From positions 1-42,294 of the forward strand of contig JAFQQJ010000036.1 in assembly GCA_017411325.1 (NCBI GenBank): a stretch of 42,294 nucleotides of DNA, written 5' to 3'. The DNA is from Clostridia bacterium (lineage in GTDB: Bacteria; Bacillota; Clostridia; CAKSNL01; HGM11501). The position numbers and the translations under genes are program-made. Position 1 is the first letter of the stretch, and each line of letters begins with the position of its first letter. Below the pieces are notes generated by a model. The model saw nothing but the letters and a program-made list of their open reading frames with translations. It was not told where the DNA came from and made no database searches. This document shows, in pieces, positions 1-7,796 of this stretch.

Positions 1-130
1 TATGGGTAGTAAGTAAAAGATGCATGGCTGGCAGGCCAATAAAAAACGCACTTGTGCGTAGCCAGTAATATTAGGGTTATACCCGAAAATGAAAAACCAC
101 CCGCTATGCGGGTGGATATTTATTTGGAGA
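1..130. mobile_element. Possible transposon-end remnant with two hairpins
   Basis: No convincing gene is visible here. Two hairpins are seen: a short one near 46-58 (CGCAC, TT, GTGCG) and a perfect 8-bp stem at 97-104/108-115 (CCACCCGC, loop TAT, GCGGGTGG). The second is followed by an AT-rich stretch and could act as a terminator. Subterminal hairpins of this kind are typical of IS200/IS605-family ends, and this one feels familiar from Clostridia, but no transposase is present in the window, so the assignment is a guess. In-frame codons of the downstream toxin gene continue without a stop from 93, so this end may have replaced the original 5' part of that gene. Confidence 0.3.
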
Positions 131-191
131 TTATTATACCCAAATTGTCAGAAATCCGTATGATGCAAAGGCCTCATCAAGGGTAAGGAAT

Positions 192-839
192 ATGACGGCA
201 ACGGAAAGGATATTTGCAAGAGCCGGGGCAAATGCAGAGGATATATCGGTTGCGGTGAGCCGTACAACGGGATTGCAGTATGACGGAGAAAAGGAAGTAG
301 AAGCATATGAATACGGCTTAGAGCAGCGAAAGAAGGGCAACGGACAGGACTTAGACCTCTTAATCGAAGCCACCGACTATCTTGACAGCATCGGGGAAAG
401 TGGTATAATGGAAGGTGAAGAAAGACAATCGTTAAAAGAAATTCCGAGTATTGAATATCTGGAGAAAAATGCGGGAGAAATAGCAAAGCGCTCACCTGTT
501 GAAATTCCGGAAAATGCAACATATGATATACAAGAGAAAAACGGATATAACCAGATAAAGTACACATGGGAAAGAGATGGCTATAAATATACGAGCAGAT
601 GGCATACCAGAACTCCGGGAGCACCGAAGGAACAAGGCATTTCCTGGGTTGTTGAAAGAAGGATTCCCGGAATTGGCTACGGTGAAAATCATCGCGGTGC
701 AGTAAAAGAGGTATTAGTAGGCAAAAACTTATGGATTGCTAAGAGCGAGTGGAGAAAAGCTATAAATGCACGTCATGACGGAACAGCGACAAAACAGCAA
801 AAGGAGTGGTTAGATAATGGACACAGGAAAGATGAATAA
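192..839 (+). CDS. C-terminal toxin module of a polymorphic-toxin-like protein (probably 5'-truncated)
   Basis: I do not recognise the exact family. The first half (residues 1-100) is helical and charged and reads like a linker. Residues 110-213 form a compact basic domain with motifs RWHTRTPGAP (136-145), SWVVERRIPG (151-160), W187, GTAT (197-200) and GH near the end. This is the style of a small C-terminal nuclease or RNase toxin module. There is no signal peptide or delivery domain. The frame is open upstream to a stop at 90-92, so the ATG at 192 is only the first methionine and the true N-terminus is probably lost. The next gene overlaps its 3' end by 23 bp, which fits toxin-immunity coupling. 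A 62-bp stretch of this gene (231-292) recurs after the immunity gene. Toxin role is inferred from architecture and context; BECR-like or other RNase folds are possible but untested. Confidence 0.55.
   Translation: MTATERIFARAGANAEDISVAVSRTTGLQYDGEKEVEAYEYGLEQRKKGNGQDLDLLIEATDYLDSIGESGIMEGEERQSLKEIPSIEYLEKNAGEIAKRSPVEIPENATYDIQEKNGYNQIKYTWERDGYKYTSRWHTRTPGAPKEQGISWVVERRIPGIGYGENHRGAVKEVLVGKNLWIAKSEWRKAINARHDGTATKQQKEWLDNGHRKDE
231..292 (+). repeat. 62-bp direct repeat, upstream copy (inside toxin gene)
   Basis: This stretch matches 1385-1446 over 62 bp with two mismatches; the last 53 bp (240-292 against 1394-1446) are identical. It encodes the segment around residues 14-34 of the toxin gene. 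The two copies lie in the same orientation and enclose the rest of the toxin gene, the immunity gene and a terminator. Confidence 0.9.
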
Positions 840-1197
840 TTATAAGTATTATGATGGTTACGAGGGTGAACCCGAAATTATATTATGCGCAAAAGATATT
901 AATATGGAAATTTTACATATTTGGGACGGGTTTTGGGACGATATATTTGGGAATCCTCCAGATGATGGCAGAGGCTGGATTGGGTTTACAAGAGATTACA
1001 ACCAGTGTGAAGGGGCATTCGATACAGAGGGAGAAGGTTTTGTTACAAATCTGTATGAATATGCTAAGGATTTAATTAGCTATAAAGTTAAAGAATTTGA
1101 CTTCAAAGAAACATATGCAGTATATGATTTGCTCTGTTCTTGGTTTGAAGAGGCTATACAGAGGGGGTGCAAATCAATTGCAGTAAAAATTAATTAG
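817..1197 (+). CDS. Probable immunity protein for the upstream toxin
   Basis: This is a 126-aa acidic, aromatic-rich soluble protein with no signal peptide or membrane segment. It starts inside the 3' end of the toxin module. The ATG at 817 has an AAGGAG box about ten bases upstream; the next in-frame ATG (832) has poorer spacing, so 817 is preferred. The small size, acidic composition against a basic toxin domain and tight overlap are what is expected of a cognate immunity protein that binds and blocks the toxin in the producing cell. I do not recognise a named immunity family. The gene is followed directly by a strong terminator. It ends in TAG, so this codon is a normal stop in this genome. 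Confidence 0.55.
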   Translation: MDTGKMNNYKYYDGYEGEPEIILCAKDINMEILHIWDGFWDDIFGNPPDDGRGWIGFTRDYNQCEGAFDTEGEGFVTNLYEYAKDLISYKVKEFDFKETYAVYDLLCSWFEEAIQRGCKSIAVKIN

Positions 1198-1226
1198 TTG
1201 AATAAGATATAATTGATTTTAATGGC

Positions 1227-1255
1227 AAAAAAGGACGCATCCTGCGTCCTTTTTG
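1227..1255 (+). terminator. Intrinsic terminator after the immunity gene
   Basis: A perfect 7-bp GC-rich stem (GGACGCA at 1233-1239, TGCGTCC at 1243-1249) with a 3-nt loop is extended by A:T pairs and followed by a T run. It closes the toxin-immunity unit. Confidence 0.85.
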
Positions 1256-1330
1256 TTTTGCGGTTCGCCATAGATGTCGAACCCTATAGAGATTCTTCCT
1301 CGTGACTAATAGGACGCTGTTCTTCCGTAT

Positions 1331-1382
1331 GTCATTCTGAGGTGCGGGCGATTTAGCAAAGCGCCAAAAACCGAAGAATCTC
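1331..1382 (+). repeat. 52-bp dispersed intergenic repeat, copy 1
   Basis: The element begins GTCATTCTGAG and ends CGAAGAATCTC with 30 bp between. The same ends with the same 30-bp spacing occur at 12123-12174. The termini are imperfect inverted repeats sharing ATTCT. A partial inverted end (GAGATTCTTC) lies nearby at 1288-1297, so the site may be compound. Confidence 0.7.
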
Positions 1383-1384
1383 AA

Positions 1385-1446
1385 AATGCAAATGATATAT
1401 CGGTTGCGGTGAGCCGTACAACGGGATTGCAGTATGACGGAGAAAA
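1385..1446 (+). repeat. 62-bp direct repeat, downstream orphan copy
   Basis: This is a near-identical copy of 231-292 with no gene attached. Read in the toxin frame it continues about a dozen codons and stops, so it is a fragment of a second toxin-type gene or the scar of a cassette insertion. It abuts the 52-bp dispersed repeat. Confidence 0.9.
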
Positions 1447-1551
1447 AGTTCTATTACTTCGGAAAATCAAACTTTTTCCGATAAAGTCATAGAATTTTTC
1501 TATGGTTTTATTTTTTGTAAATGATATAATAATAAAAAAGGAGGAGATAAT

Positions 1552-2844
1552 ATGAAAAAAGTAAGAATAGGCGTTCTCGGCGGATACCGCGGAACAAGTA
1601 TGATTAACTATTGCAAGCGCTCGGATCACGCAGAGGTTGTCGCAATATGCGACAAGTCAAAAGAAATACTGGATGCACAGAAAAGTGCTGCAGAAGGGCT
1701 TGACATCACCTTTTATGAGCGGTTTGACGATTTTCTTAACCACGATATGGACGCCGTTGTACTGGCAAACTATGCAAACGAGCATGCTCCCTTTGCAATT
1801 GCGGCGATGAAAAAAGGACTTCACGTTTTTTCCGAGGTTCTCCCCTGTCAGACTATGAAAGAAGCGGTAGAGCTTATTGAAACCTGCGAGGAAACCAAAG
1901 TAGTATATGCTTACGGCGAAAACTATTGCTATATGCCCGCCACCACCGAAATGAAAAAACTTTACAGAAAAGGCGAAATAGGCGAATTTGAATACGGCGA
2001 ATGCGAATATATCCATAACTGCGAACCCATCTGGCACAGCATCACCTACGGAGAGGAAAACCACTGGCGAAACAATATGTATTCCACATTCTACTGCACC
2101 CATTCCCTCGGTCCCATTATACATATGACAGGACTTCGCCCCATTTCCGTAACAGGCTTTGAAGGAACAAATAACGAACGTAATTTGAGAGGCGGCTCCA
2201 AGGCAGGTCAGTTCGGAATTGAAATGGTAACCCTGGAAAACGGCGGAATTGTGAAGAGTATTCACGGCGGTCTTTACAAAAATTCAATATGGTATTCTGT
2301 ATATGGCGAAAAGGGCAGAATGGAATGCGGACGCGAAATTCCCGGAACAGGCCATATATATAAGCTCTATATTAACAGAGACGATGAGTCGGGAGCATAT
2401 AATACCGCAAAAGCCGATGCTTATGAACCCAAAAGTGAAATAGAAGCCGATGTTTCGGGCTTTGGCCACGGAGGCTCGGACTTTTATTCCATGTACCACT
2501 TTATAAACAGAATTCTCGGAGATGAGGATGCCGATATCATTGATGTCTATGAGGCGCTTGATATGTTTCTTCCCGGTATGTTTGCTTACCGTTCTGTATT
2601 AAACGGAGGAATGCCTATGGAAATTCCCAACTTAAGGGATAAAGCTGTGCGCGACAAGTGGAGAAATGATACAGCCTGCACCGATAAAAAGGCAGCAGGA
2701 GATATGCTCCTTCCCACATTTTCCAAAGGCACGCCTGAAATTGATAAATCAGTTTACGAAAAAATGGCAAAGATGTGGGAAGATGAATGCAACAGGAAGG
2801 AAGGCTACATAAAAGCAGCTCTTAATCAAAGCTCAAAAAAATAA
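1552..2844 (+). CDS. Gfo/Idh/MocA-family NAD(P)-dependent oxidoreductase
   Basis: This 430-aa protein has an N-terminal Rossmann domain (VRIGVLGGYRG, residues 4-14, with an acidic residue at the end of strand 2 near D34) and a C-terminal alpha/beta substrate domain (about 125-400). The family oxidises or epimerises sugars, inositols and related polyols in the cytoplasm. Two family signatures are altered: the usual GxGxxG is a GGYRG variant, and the EKP motif that supplies the catalytic lysine reads E-V-L-P (residues 95-98). Activity may therefore differ or be lost. The start is set by a strong AAAGGAGGAG box. The gene is closed by its own terminator, and the next operon encodes a sugar importer, so a role in catabolism of an imported sugar derivative is inferred. 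The substrate cannot be read from sequence. Confidence 0.85.
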   Translation: MKKVRIGVLGGYRGTSMINYCKRSDHAEVVAICDKSKEILDAQKSAAEGLDITFYERFDDFLNHDMDAVVLANYANEHAPFAIAAMKKGLHVFSEVLPCQTMKEAVELIETCEETKVVYAYGENYCYMPATTEMKKLYRKGEIGEFEYGECEYIHNCEPIWHSITYGEENHWRNNMYSTFYCTHSLGPIIHMTGLRPISVTGFEGTNNERNLRGGSKAGQFGIEMVTLENGGIVKSIHGGLYKNSIWYSVYGEKGRMECGREIPGTGHIYKLYINRDDESGAYNTAKADAYEPKSEIEADVSGFGHGGSDFYSMYHFINRILGDEDADIIDVYEALDMFLPGMFAYRSVLNGGMPMEIPNLRDKAVRDKWRNDTACTDKKAAGDMLLPTFSKGTPEIDKSVYEKMAKMWEDECNRKEGYIKAALNQSSKK

Positions 2845-2863
2845 GTTTATTCTTGACATAGAT

Positions 2864-2902
2864 AAAAAAGCGGAATTGTTAACGATTCCGCTTTTTGTTT
2901 TT
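2864..2902 (+). terminator. Intrinsic terminator after the Gfo/Idh gene
   Basis: AAAAAAGCGGAAT pairs with ATTCCGCTTTTT around an 8-nt loop, followed by a T-rich tail. It separates the dehydrogenase from the ABC transporter operon. Confidence 0.85.
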
Positions 2903-2974
2903 AAAAATAAATTTACTTTTTTGTATTCAGATTGGGAATAATAGATATACTATCTTTATTGAAAGGATGATTTT

Positions 2975-4255
2975 ATGAAAAAAATACTTGTATTATTAAT
3001 TGCCGCAGCTTTGATTTTCTCCCTTACTGCCTGTACGGGTGAAGAACCGACGGAAAAAACGGGCTCTGTCTACTGGTTTAACTTCAAACCCGAGGCGGAT
3101 GCGGCACTTCAGAATGTTGCGAAGAGCTATAAAAATCAGACCGGGGTGGACGTTAAAGTGGTAACGGCGGCATCCGGCGGATATAACACGGCACTCATTG
3201 CCGAAATGGACAAGAAAAATGCCCCCACCTTGTTTGTTGTGGGAAATATGGAGTCACTTAAAACCTGGGGAGACTATTGTTATGACCTTAGAGGGACAAG
3301 TGTATTCGACAAGCTCAATCAGGATATAATCCTCTATAATGAGGACGGAAGTGTGGCTTCAATAGGATATTGCTATGAGTGCTTCGGAATAATTGTAAAC
3401 AAGGATTTACTCGGAAAAGCGGGCTACAGTATAGAGGATATATATAATTTTGAAACCTTGTCCGCTGTAGCTTCCGACATTCACAAAAGAAGCGGTGAGC
3501 TTGGCTTTGATGCTTTTACCTCATCAGGACTTGATTCCTCCTCATCCTGGCGTTTTTCAGGGCATCTTGCAAATATGCCGCTCTATTACGAATTTAATGA
3601 CAGAGGCGTGAATTTTCAGGTGCCGTCCCTTACCGGTGACTACCTTTATGCATTTAAGAATATATGGGATTTATATATAAACAATTCATCCGTCACCGGA
3701 GCAAGCCTTGCAACAGCCACGGCAGATATGGCGACCGCCGAATTTACCGAGCGTAAGGCGGTGTTTTATCAGAACGGCTCCTGGGAATATCACAAGCTTA
3801 AGGAAGCGGGCTTTACGGACGATGAGCTACAGATGATTCCCATATACACAGGGGTTCCCGGTGAAGAGAATGCGGGGCTTTGCTCCGGCACGGAAAACTG
3901 CTGGGCGGTAAATAAAAACGCATCTGAGGAAGACATAAAGGCAACCCTTGACTTTATGGACTGGCTTGTAACATCCGATGAAGGAACAAAGGTTATGACC
4001 GAAGAATTCGGTGCCATACCCTACGAAGGTGCGCCGGAAGATGCAAACCTCTTTATAAAAAATGCATCGGAATATGTAAACGGGGGCAAATACTCCGTAA
4101 GCTGGGACTTTAACCTGACGCCCGGTGTTGAAATGTGGCGTATGGGCCTGGTTGATGCCCTTACAAAATACAGCGCAGGGCTTTCCGACTGGTCTGAGGT
4201 GGAAAAGGCATTTGTTACCGGCTGGGAGCAGCAGTACAAGATAGAAAATCAGTAA
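2975..4255 (+). CDS. Extracellular solute-binding lipoprotein of a carbohydrate ABC importer (family 1)
   Basis: This 426-aa protein has a lipoprotein signal peptide: a basic start, a hydrophobic core and lipobox LTAC with Cys20 as the lipidation site. The mature part is a periplasmic-binding-protein type II fold of the MalE/UgpB size class. It includes the hinge-type segment around residue 130 (YCYECFGIIVNKDLL) and the family's characteristic C-terminal aromatic-rich region. It captures a sugar outside the membrane and delivers it to the two permeases encoded next. It starts at ATG after GAAAGGATG. A weak promoter (TTGTAT, TATACT, 19-bp spacer) may lie at 2921-2951. The substrate is unknown; an oligosaccharide is likely from the family. 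Confidence 0.9.
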   Translation: MKKILVLLIAAALIFSLTACTGEEPTEKTGSVYWFNFKPEADAALQNVAKSYKNQTGVDVKVVTAASGGYNTALIAEMDKKNAPTLFVVGNMESLKTWGDYCYDLRGTSVFDKLNQDIILYNEDGSVASIGYCYECFGIIVNKDLLGKAGYSIEDIYNFETLSAVASDIHKRSGELGFDAFTSSGLDSSSSWRFSGHLANMPLYYEFNDRGVNFQVPSLTGDYLYAFKNIWDLYINNSSVTGASLATATADMATAEFTERKAVFYQNGSWEYHKLKEAGFTDDELQMIPIYTGVPGEENAGLCSGTENCWAVNKNASEEDIKATLDFMDWLVTSDEGTKVMTEEFGAIPYEGAPEDANLFIKNASEYVNGGKYSVSWDFNLTPGVEMWRMGLVDALTKYSAGLSDWSEVEKAFVTGWEQQYKIENQ

Positions 4256-4281
4256 ATAGAAAAGGAAGAGTGTGATTTTAA

Positions 4282-5199
4282 GTGAATAAAAAAATCCGCA
4301 GGGAGCGAGGCGGTTTATCATCAGGTCTTATAAGGAAGCCCGTCGCCCGCATGGGCTGGCTCTTCCTTCTGCCCACCTTTATTGCATTTTCAATAGGCTT
4401 TATATGGCCGTTTCTGCAGGGGCTTTTTCTGTCGTTTACAAGATTTCGTCTGACAAGTGACTGGGAGTGGACGGGGATAGATAACTACATTCAGGCGTTT
4501 TCCGATACATCCTTCGTCCACGCCTTCCGTCATACCTTGCTTTTCACCATTGTATCCCTTGTTCTTATCAATCTCATTGCCTTTGCCGTTGCCTATGTCC
4601 TTACAAGCAAAATAAAGGGAGCTGATATTTTCAGAACGGTTTTCTTTATGCCCAACTTAATCGGCGGTATTGTACTTGGCTACATCTGGTCCATGATATT
4701 TGACTATATTTTATCCTTTTACGGAACAAGCATTATGCTTGACGGGCGCTTCGGCTTCTGGGGACTTGTGATTTTAATGTGCTGGCAGCAGGTGGGCTAT
4801 ATGATGATTATATACATCGCAGGCTTTCAGTCGGTTCCGGAGGATATGCTTGAGGCATCGAAAATTGATGGTGCCACGGGCTTTCAGGCGCTAAGGAGGA
4901 TTATCATCCCCAATATGATGCCTTCAATTACAATATGCACCTTTCTGACATTGACCAATTCCTTTAAGCTTTATGATCAGAACCTGGCACTTACGGCGGG
5001 AAGGCCCTTCGAGATGTTAGCCGACGGAAGCACGGTGAGAACAACCGAGCTTATGGCACTTAACATCGTAAATTCCTTCAGTGCCAATGTGACAAACCGC
5101 GGTGTCGGTCAGGCAAAGGCAGTTCTTTTCTGCATACTGGTTGTGGGAATTGGACTTCTGCAGCTTTTCGGAACAAAATCAAGGGAGGTAAAAAATTGA
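4282..5199 (+). CDS. Carbohydrate ABC transporter permease (MalF/UgpA type)
   Basis: This 305-aa protein has six predicted membrane segments and the EAA loop EASKIDGATGFQALRRIIIP (about 193-212), which docks the ATPase in this family. The start is GTG at 4282. The nearest in-frame GTG upstream is followed by a stop, and the first ATG (residue 24) already lies at the edge of the first membrane helix and lacks a ribosome binding site. It is 26 bp downstream of the binding protein and overlaps the next permease by 4 bp (TTGA), so the three form one operon. No cognate ATPase is encoded here; importers of this type commonly share a genome-wide MsmX/UgpC-like ATPase. Confidence 0.9.
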   Translation: MNKKIRRERGGLSSGLIRKPVARMGWLFLLPTFIAFSIGFIWPFLQGLFLSFTRFRLTSDWEWTGIDNYIQAFSDTSFVHAFRHTLLFTIVSLVLINLIAFAVAYVLTSKIKGADIFRTVFFMPNLIGGIVLGYIWSMIFDYILSFYGTSIMLDGRFGFWGLVILMCWQQVGYMMIIYIAGFQSVPEDMLEASKIDGATGFQALRRIIIPNMMPSITICTFLTLTNSFKLYDQNLALTAGRPFEMLADGSTVRTTELMALNIVNSFSANVTNRGVGQAKAVLFCILVVGIGLLQLFGTKSREVKN

Positions 5200-6056
5200 A
5201 AAATCTCTCTTCGTTAAAGCGGGAAAGAGCCGTAAAAACAGTGCTCACAGTGATATTTTCCGTCATCAGCATATTTTACGTGATGCCGGTTTTGCTGGTG
5301 CTGATCAATTCTTTTAAGAGCAACAATGCTATAAATATGGAAACCTTCAATCTGCCCGATGCCGAAAGCTTCGTGGGGGCGGATAACTATATAAAGGGTA
5401 TGACCTTCGGAAACTATCCCTTTCTTATGTCGGTTTTATACAGCTTCATAATTACCGTAACTTCCACCGCACTCATACTTTTATGCACATCAATGGCGGC
5501 GTGGTACATTGAAAGGGTGGGCGGAATAATAGGGAAGGGCGTTTACTACTTATGCGTTTTTTCAATGGTTGTGCCCTTCCAGATGGTTATGTACACTTTA
5601 TCAAGAACGGCGGACACACTTAACTTAAATACGCCTTTTACCATTCCCATAATTTATCTTGGCTTTGGTGCAGGTCTTGCGATTTTTATGTTTTCGGGCT
5701 TTATAAAATCCATTCCGTCGGAAATTGAGGAGGCGGCATCCATTGACGGGTGCGGGCCTGTTAAGACCTTCTTTCTTGTGGTGCTTCCCATGCTTAAGCC
5801 TACCCTTATTTCCGTGGGCGTGCTTGAAATTATGTGGATATGGAACGACTACCTCCTTCCGTATCTTGTGCTTGATATAAACGAGTACCGCACTATTCCC
5901 ATTCATATCCAGTACCTCAGAGGAAGCTTCGGTACGGTGGATATGGGTGCGACGATGGCGATGATTATGATAAGCATTGTGCCGGTTATTGTATTTTATC
6001 TCCTCTGTCAGAAGCATATAATAAAGGGTGTTGCCGCAGGTGCGGTAAAAGGGTGA
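5196..6056 (+). CDS. Carbohydrate ABC transporter permease (MalG/UgpE type)
   Basis: This 286-aa protein has six membrane segments and the EAA loop EEAASIDGCGPVKTFFLVVL (about 177-196). It forms the heterodimeric membrane channel with the preceding permease. The start is TTG at 5196, directly after an AAGGGAGG box, and overlaps the previous stop. The last codons run into a strong terminator, so this is the last gene of the operon. Confidence 0.9.
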   Translation: MKNLSSLKRERAVKTVLTVIFSVISIFYVMPVLLVLINSFKSNNAINMETFNLPDAESFVGADNYIKGMTFGNYPFLMSVLYSFIITVTSTALILLCTSMAAWYIERVGGIIGKGVYYLCVFSMVVPFQMVMYTLSRTADTLNLNTPFTIPIIYLGFGAGLAIFMFSGFIKSIPSEIEEAASIDGCGPVKTFFLVVLPMLKPTLISVGVLEIMWIWNDYLLPYLVLDINEYRTIPIHIQYLRGSFGTVDMGATMAMIMISIVPVIVFYLLCQKHIIKGVAAGAVKG

Positions 6057-6083
6057 AAAAGCGATGTATTGCATCGCTTTTTT
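6056..6083 (+). terminator. Intrinsic terminator of the sugar ABC operon
   Basis: AAAAAGCGATG, a 5-nt loop and CATCGC followed by six T. It begins at the stop codon of the second permease. Confidence 0.85.
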
Positions 6084-6086
6084 ATA

Positions 6087-6115
6087 TTGAAATGTTTAAG
6101 GAAATAGTATATACT
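6087..6115 (+). promoter_or_regulatory. Sigma-A-type promoter of the gatCAB operon
   Basis: TTGAAA at 6087-6092 and TATACT at 6110-6115 with a 17-bp spacer. It lies between the sugar-operon terminator and the gatC ribosome binding site, and it argues against a longer gatC that would start upstream of it. Confidence 0.7.
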
Positions 6116-6139
6116 GTATATCATAAAGGATGTGGTTTT

Positions 6140-6394
6140 GTGTACACATACGAAGAGCTTTTACACCTTTCGGCACTTAAGGAAAGAAAAGGAGAAAAGG
6201 AAAAATTTGAAGCAAGGCTTAAAAATATACTTGGAATATCTCTTACAGACGGGGATGTTACATATAAGAACACTTCTTTAAGGGAAGATGAGGCAAAGCC
6301 GTCACTTGACAATTTTGCTGCCGTTAAAAATACAAAGGAGACAGAGGACGGCTTTATTTCGGTTTCGGAGGCGTATTATGAAGGGGAAAATTGA
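6140..6394 (+). CDS. gatC: Aspartyl/glutamyl-tRNA amidotransferase subunit C-like
   Basis: This 84-aa protein has a GatC-type helical N-terminus (YTYEELLHLSALKERKGEKE) and a C-terminal tail. GatC wraps around GatA and helps assemble the GatCAB complex, which amidates Glu-tRNA(Gln) and/or Asp-tRNA(Asn). The start is taken as GTG at 6140 because AAAGGA lies nine bases upstream; a longer frame to 6053 would read through the preceding terminator and the operon promoter. Similarity to GatC is modest, and the assignment rests partly on position immediately before gatA. The gene overlaps gatA by 17 bp. Confidence 0.75.
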   Translation: MYTYEELLHLSALKERKGEKEKFEARLKNILGISLTDGDVTYKNTSLREDEAKPSLDNFAAVKNTKETEDGFISVSEAYYEGEN

Positions 6395-7796
6395 AAAACT
6401 GCATAAGCTTCTCAAAAATAAAGAAATATCGCCTTTTAGCCTTACAGAAAAGTATCTTGAAAGAATAAAGGAAGAAAAGCCTCTTAATGCATTTATTACG
6501 GTGACGGAAAAAGAAGCACATGAAAACACCCGATATGCAGAAAAGCTTTTTGATGAGGGGAAGGACACCTTGCTTTCCGGCATTCCCATGAGCCTTAAGG
6601 ACAATCTTTCAAGTTGCGGAATTTTAACCACGGCGGGAAGTAATGTGCTGTCTGATTACTATCCCGTCAATGATGCCCATACTTACGCCTGCCTTAAAAA
6701 GGAAGGGGCGGTGCTTCTCGGCAAAAATAATATGGACGAGTTCGGGATGGGCGCGTCAAGTGACACGTCATTTAAAGGGGCGGTTATAAACCCTCTTGAT
6801 GAAAAAAGGTCGCCCGGAGGCTCCTCCGGCGGAAGTGCAGCAGCTGTTGCATCCGGCTGTGCGGTTTATTCTCTTGGAAGCGATACGGGCGGAAGCATAA
6901 GGCTTCCCGCATCCTATACGGGCACCGTCGGTCTTTGCCCCACCTACGGAGCTTTGAGCAGACGCGGTCTTATTGCCCATTCGTCCCTGCTTGACAGAGT
7001 GGGGATAATCGCAGGCTCGGTTTCCGATGTATCGGCGGTTTTCGATGCGGTAAACCGCTTTGATGAAAGGGATATGACGTCCATAAAGGGTGACAGGAAA
7101 AAAACTTACGGAAATCTTTCCGATGGCGTAAAGGGACTTAAGGTCGGAATTATTTTGGATGTAACGGATAAAGCCCACGATGAAACGAAAAAACATATCA
7201 AAAGAGCCGCAGAAACTTACAGATTGCTTGGTGCGGAGGTGTCGGATGTGAAAGTTCCCGCCTGGGACAAGGCGGACGAAATATATTCCGTAATTGCGAC
7301 CTCTGATGCGGCAAGCAATTTAGCAAGGTATGACGGTGTAAGATACGGCGAAAGGGGAAACAGCGTCGTTGATACAAGAGAGGGCTTCGGCGACGAAGTA
7401 AGAATGAGAATCCTTCTGGGAAATGCCATACTGACCTCGGAGAAGGAGCTTTCCTTAAGGAAAAAGGCGGAGGCGGAAAGATGCCGTCTTGCGGAAAGCT
7501 TCAAAGAGGTATTCGGCAGATTCGACATACTTATTTCGCCCTCGGCATTTCATACAGCACCGCTTCCGGGAGAAAATACCGAGCTTTTAAAAGATTACTT
7601 TTTAACGGCGGCATCGGTTTCCCATCTTCCGTCCCTATCTATGCCTGTGGGATTTTCTGAAAACGGAATGCCCTTAGGTATGATGATAACAGCAAAGTGG
7701 ATGAATGAGGATGTTATTCTTCGTGTGGCGTACGCCTTTGAAGATGCAATGCAGGGCGAAATTTATAAAAAGGGGGCGGAAAAATTTGAATTTTGA
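6378..7796 (+). CDS. gatA: Aspartyl/glutamyl-tRNA amidotransferase subunit A
   Basis: This 472-aa protein is an amidase-signature enzyme of normal family length. It has the catalytic triad pattern Lys74 (SLKDN), cis-Ser149 (GGSSGGSAAAVASG, 147-160) and nucleophile Ser173 (SDTGGSIR). It hydrolyses glutamine and channels ammonia to GatB. The start is ATG at 6378 after GGAGG; longer frames would run deep into gatC. It overlaps gatB by 11 bp, so translation is coupled. Presence of GatCAB implies that at least one of Gln-tRNA or Asn-tRNA is made by the indirect route in this organism. Confidence 0.95.
   Translation: MKGKIEKLHKLLKNKEISPFSLTEKYLERIKEEKPLNAFITVTEKEAHENTRYAEKLFDEGKDTLLSGIPMSLKDNLSSCGILTTAGSNVLSDYYPVNDAHTYACLKKEGAVLLGKNNMDEFGMGASSDTSFKGAVINPLDEKRSPGGSSGGSAAAVASGCAVYSLGSDTGGSIRLPASYTGTVGLCPTYGALSRRGLIAHSSLLDRVGIIAGSVSDVSAVFDAVNRFDERDMTSIKGDRKKTYGNLSDGVKGLKVGIILDVTDKAHDETKKHIKRAAETYRLLGAEVSDVKVPAWDKADEIYSVIATSDAASNLARYDGVRYGERGNSVVDTREGFGDEVRMRILLGNAILTSEKELSLRKKAEAERCRLAESFKEVFGRFDILISPSAFHTAPLPGENTELLKDYFLTAASVSHLPSLSMPVGFSENGMPLGMMITAKWMNEDVILRVAYAFEDAMQGEIYKKGAEKFEF

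Larger units (their letters stand above)
1256..1551. other. Gene-free interval with repeat remnants and promoter of the dehydrogenase gene
   Basis: No coding region is supported here. The interval holds a dispersed 52-bp repeat (1331-1382), the second copy of the toxin-gene repeat (1385-1446), a small A/T-rich hairpin around 1488-1506 (CATAGAA, TTTTTCTATG) and a -10-like TATAAT at 1525-1530 just upstream of the AGGAGG box of the next gene. I see no good -35 partner for that -10. Confidence 0.6.

Noticed and set aside
1657..2265. Long minus-strand frame opposite the Gfo/Idh gene
   Set aside because: It is the antisense shadow of a well-supported gene, without ribosome binding site or protein family features.
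6053..6139. Upstream extension of gatC to 6053
   Set aside because: It would translate the sugar-operon terminator and the gat promoter; the GTG at 6140 has a well-placed ribosome binding site.
7705..7785. Upstream extension of gatB
   Set aside because: It lies inside gatA in another frame; TTG 7786 gives the family N-terminus and has a strong ribosome binding site.
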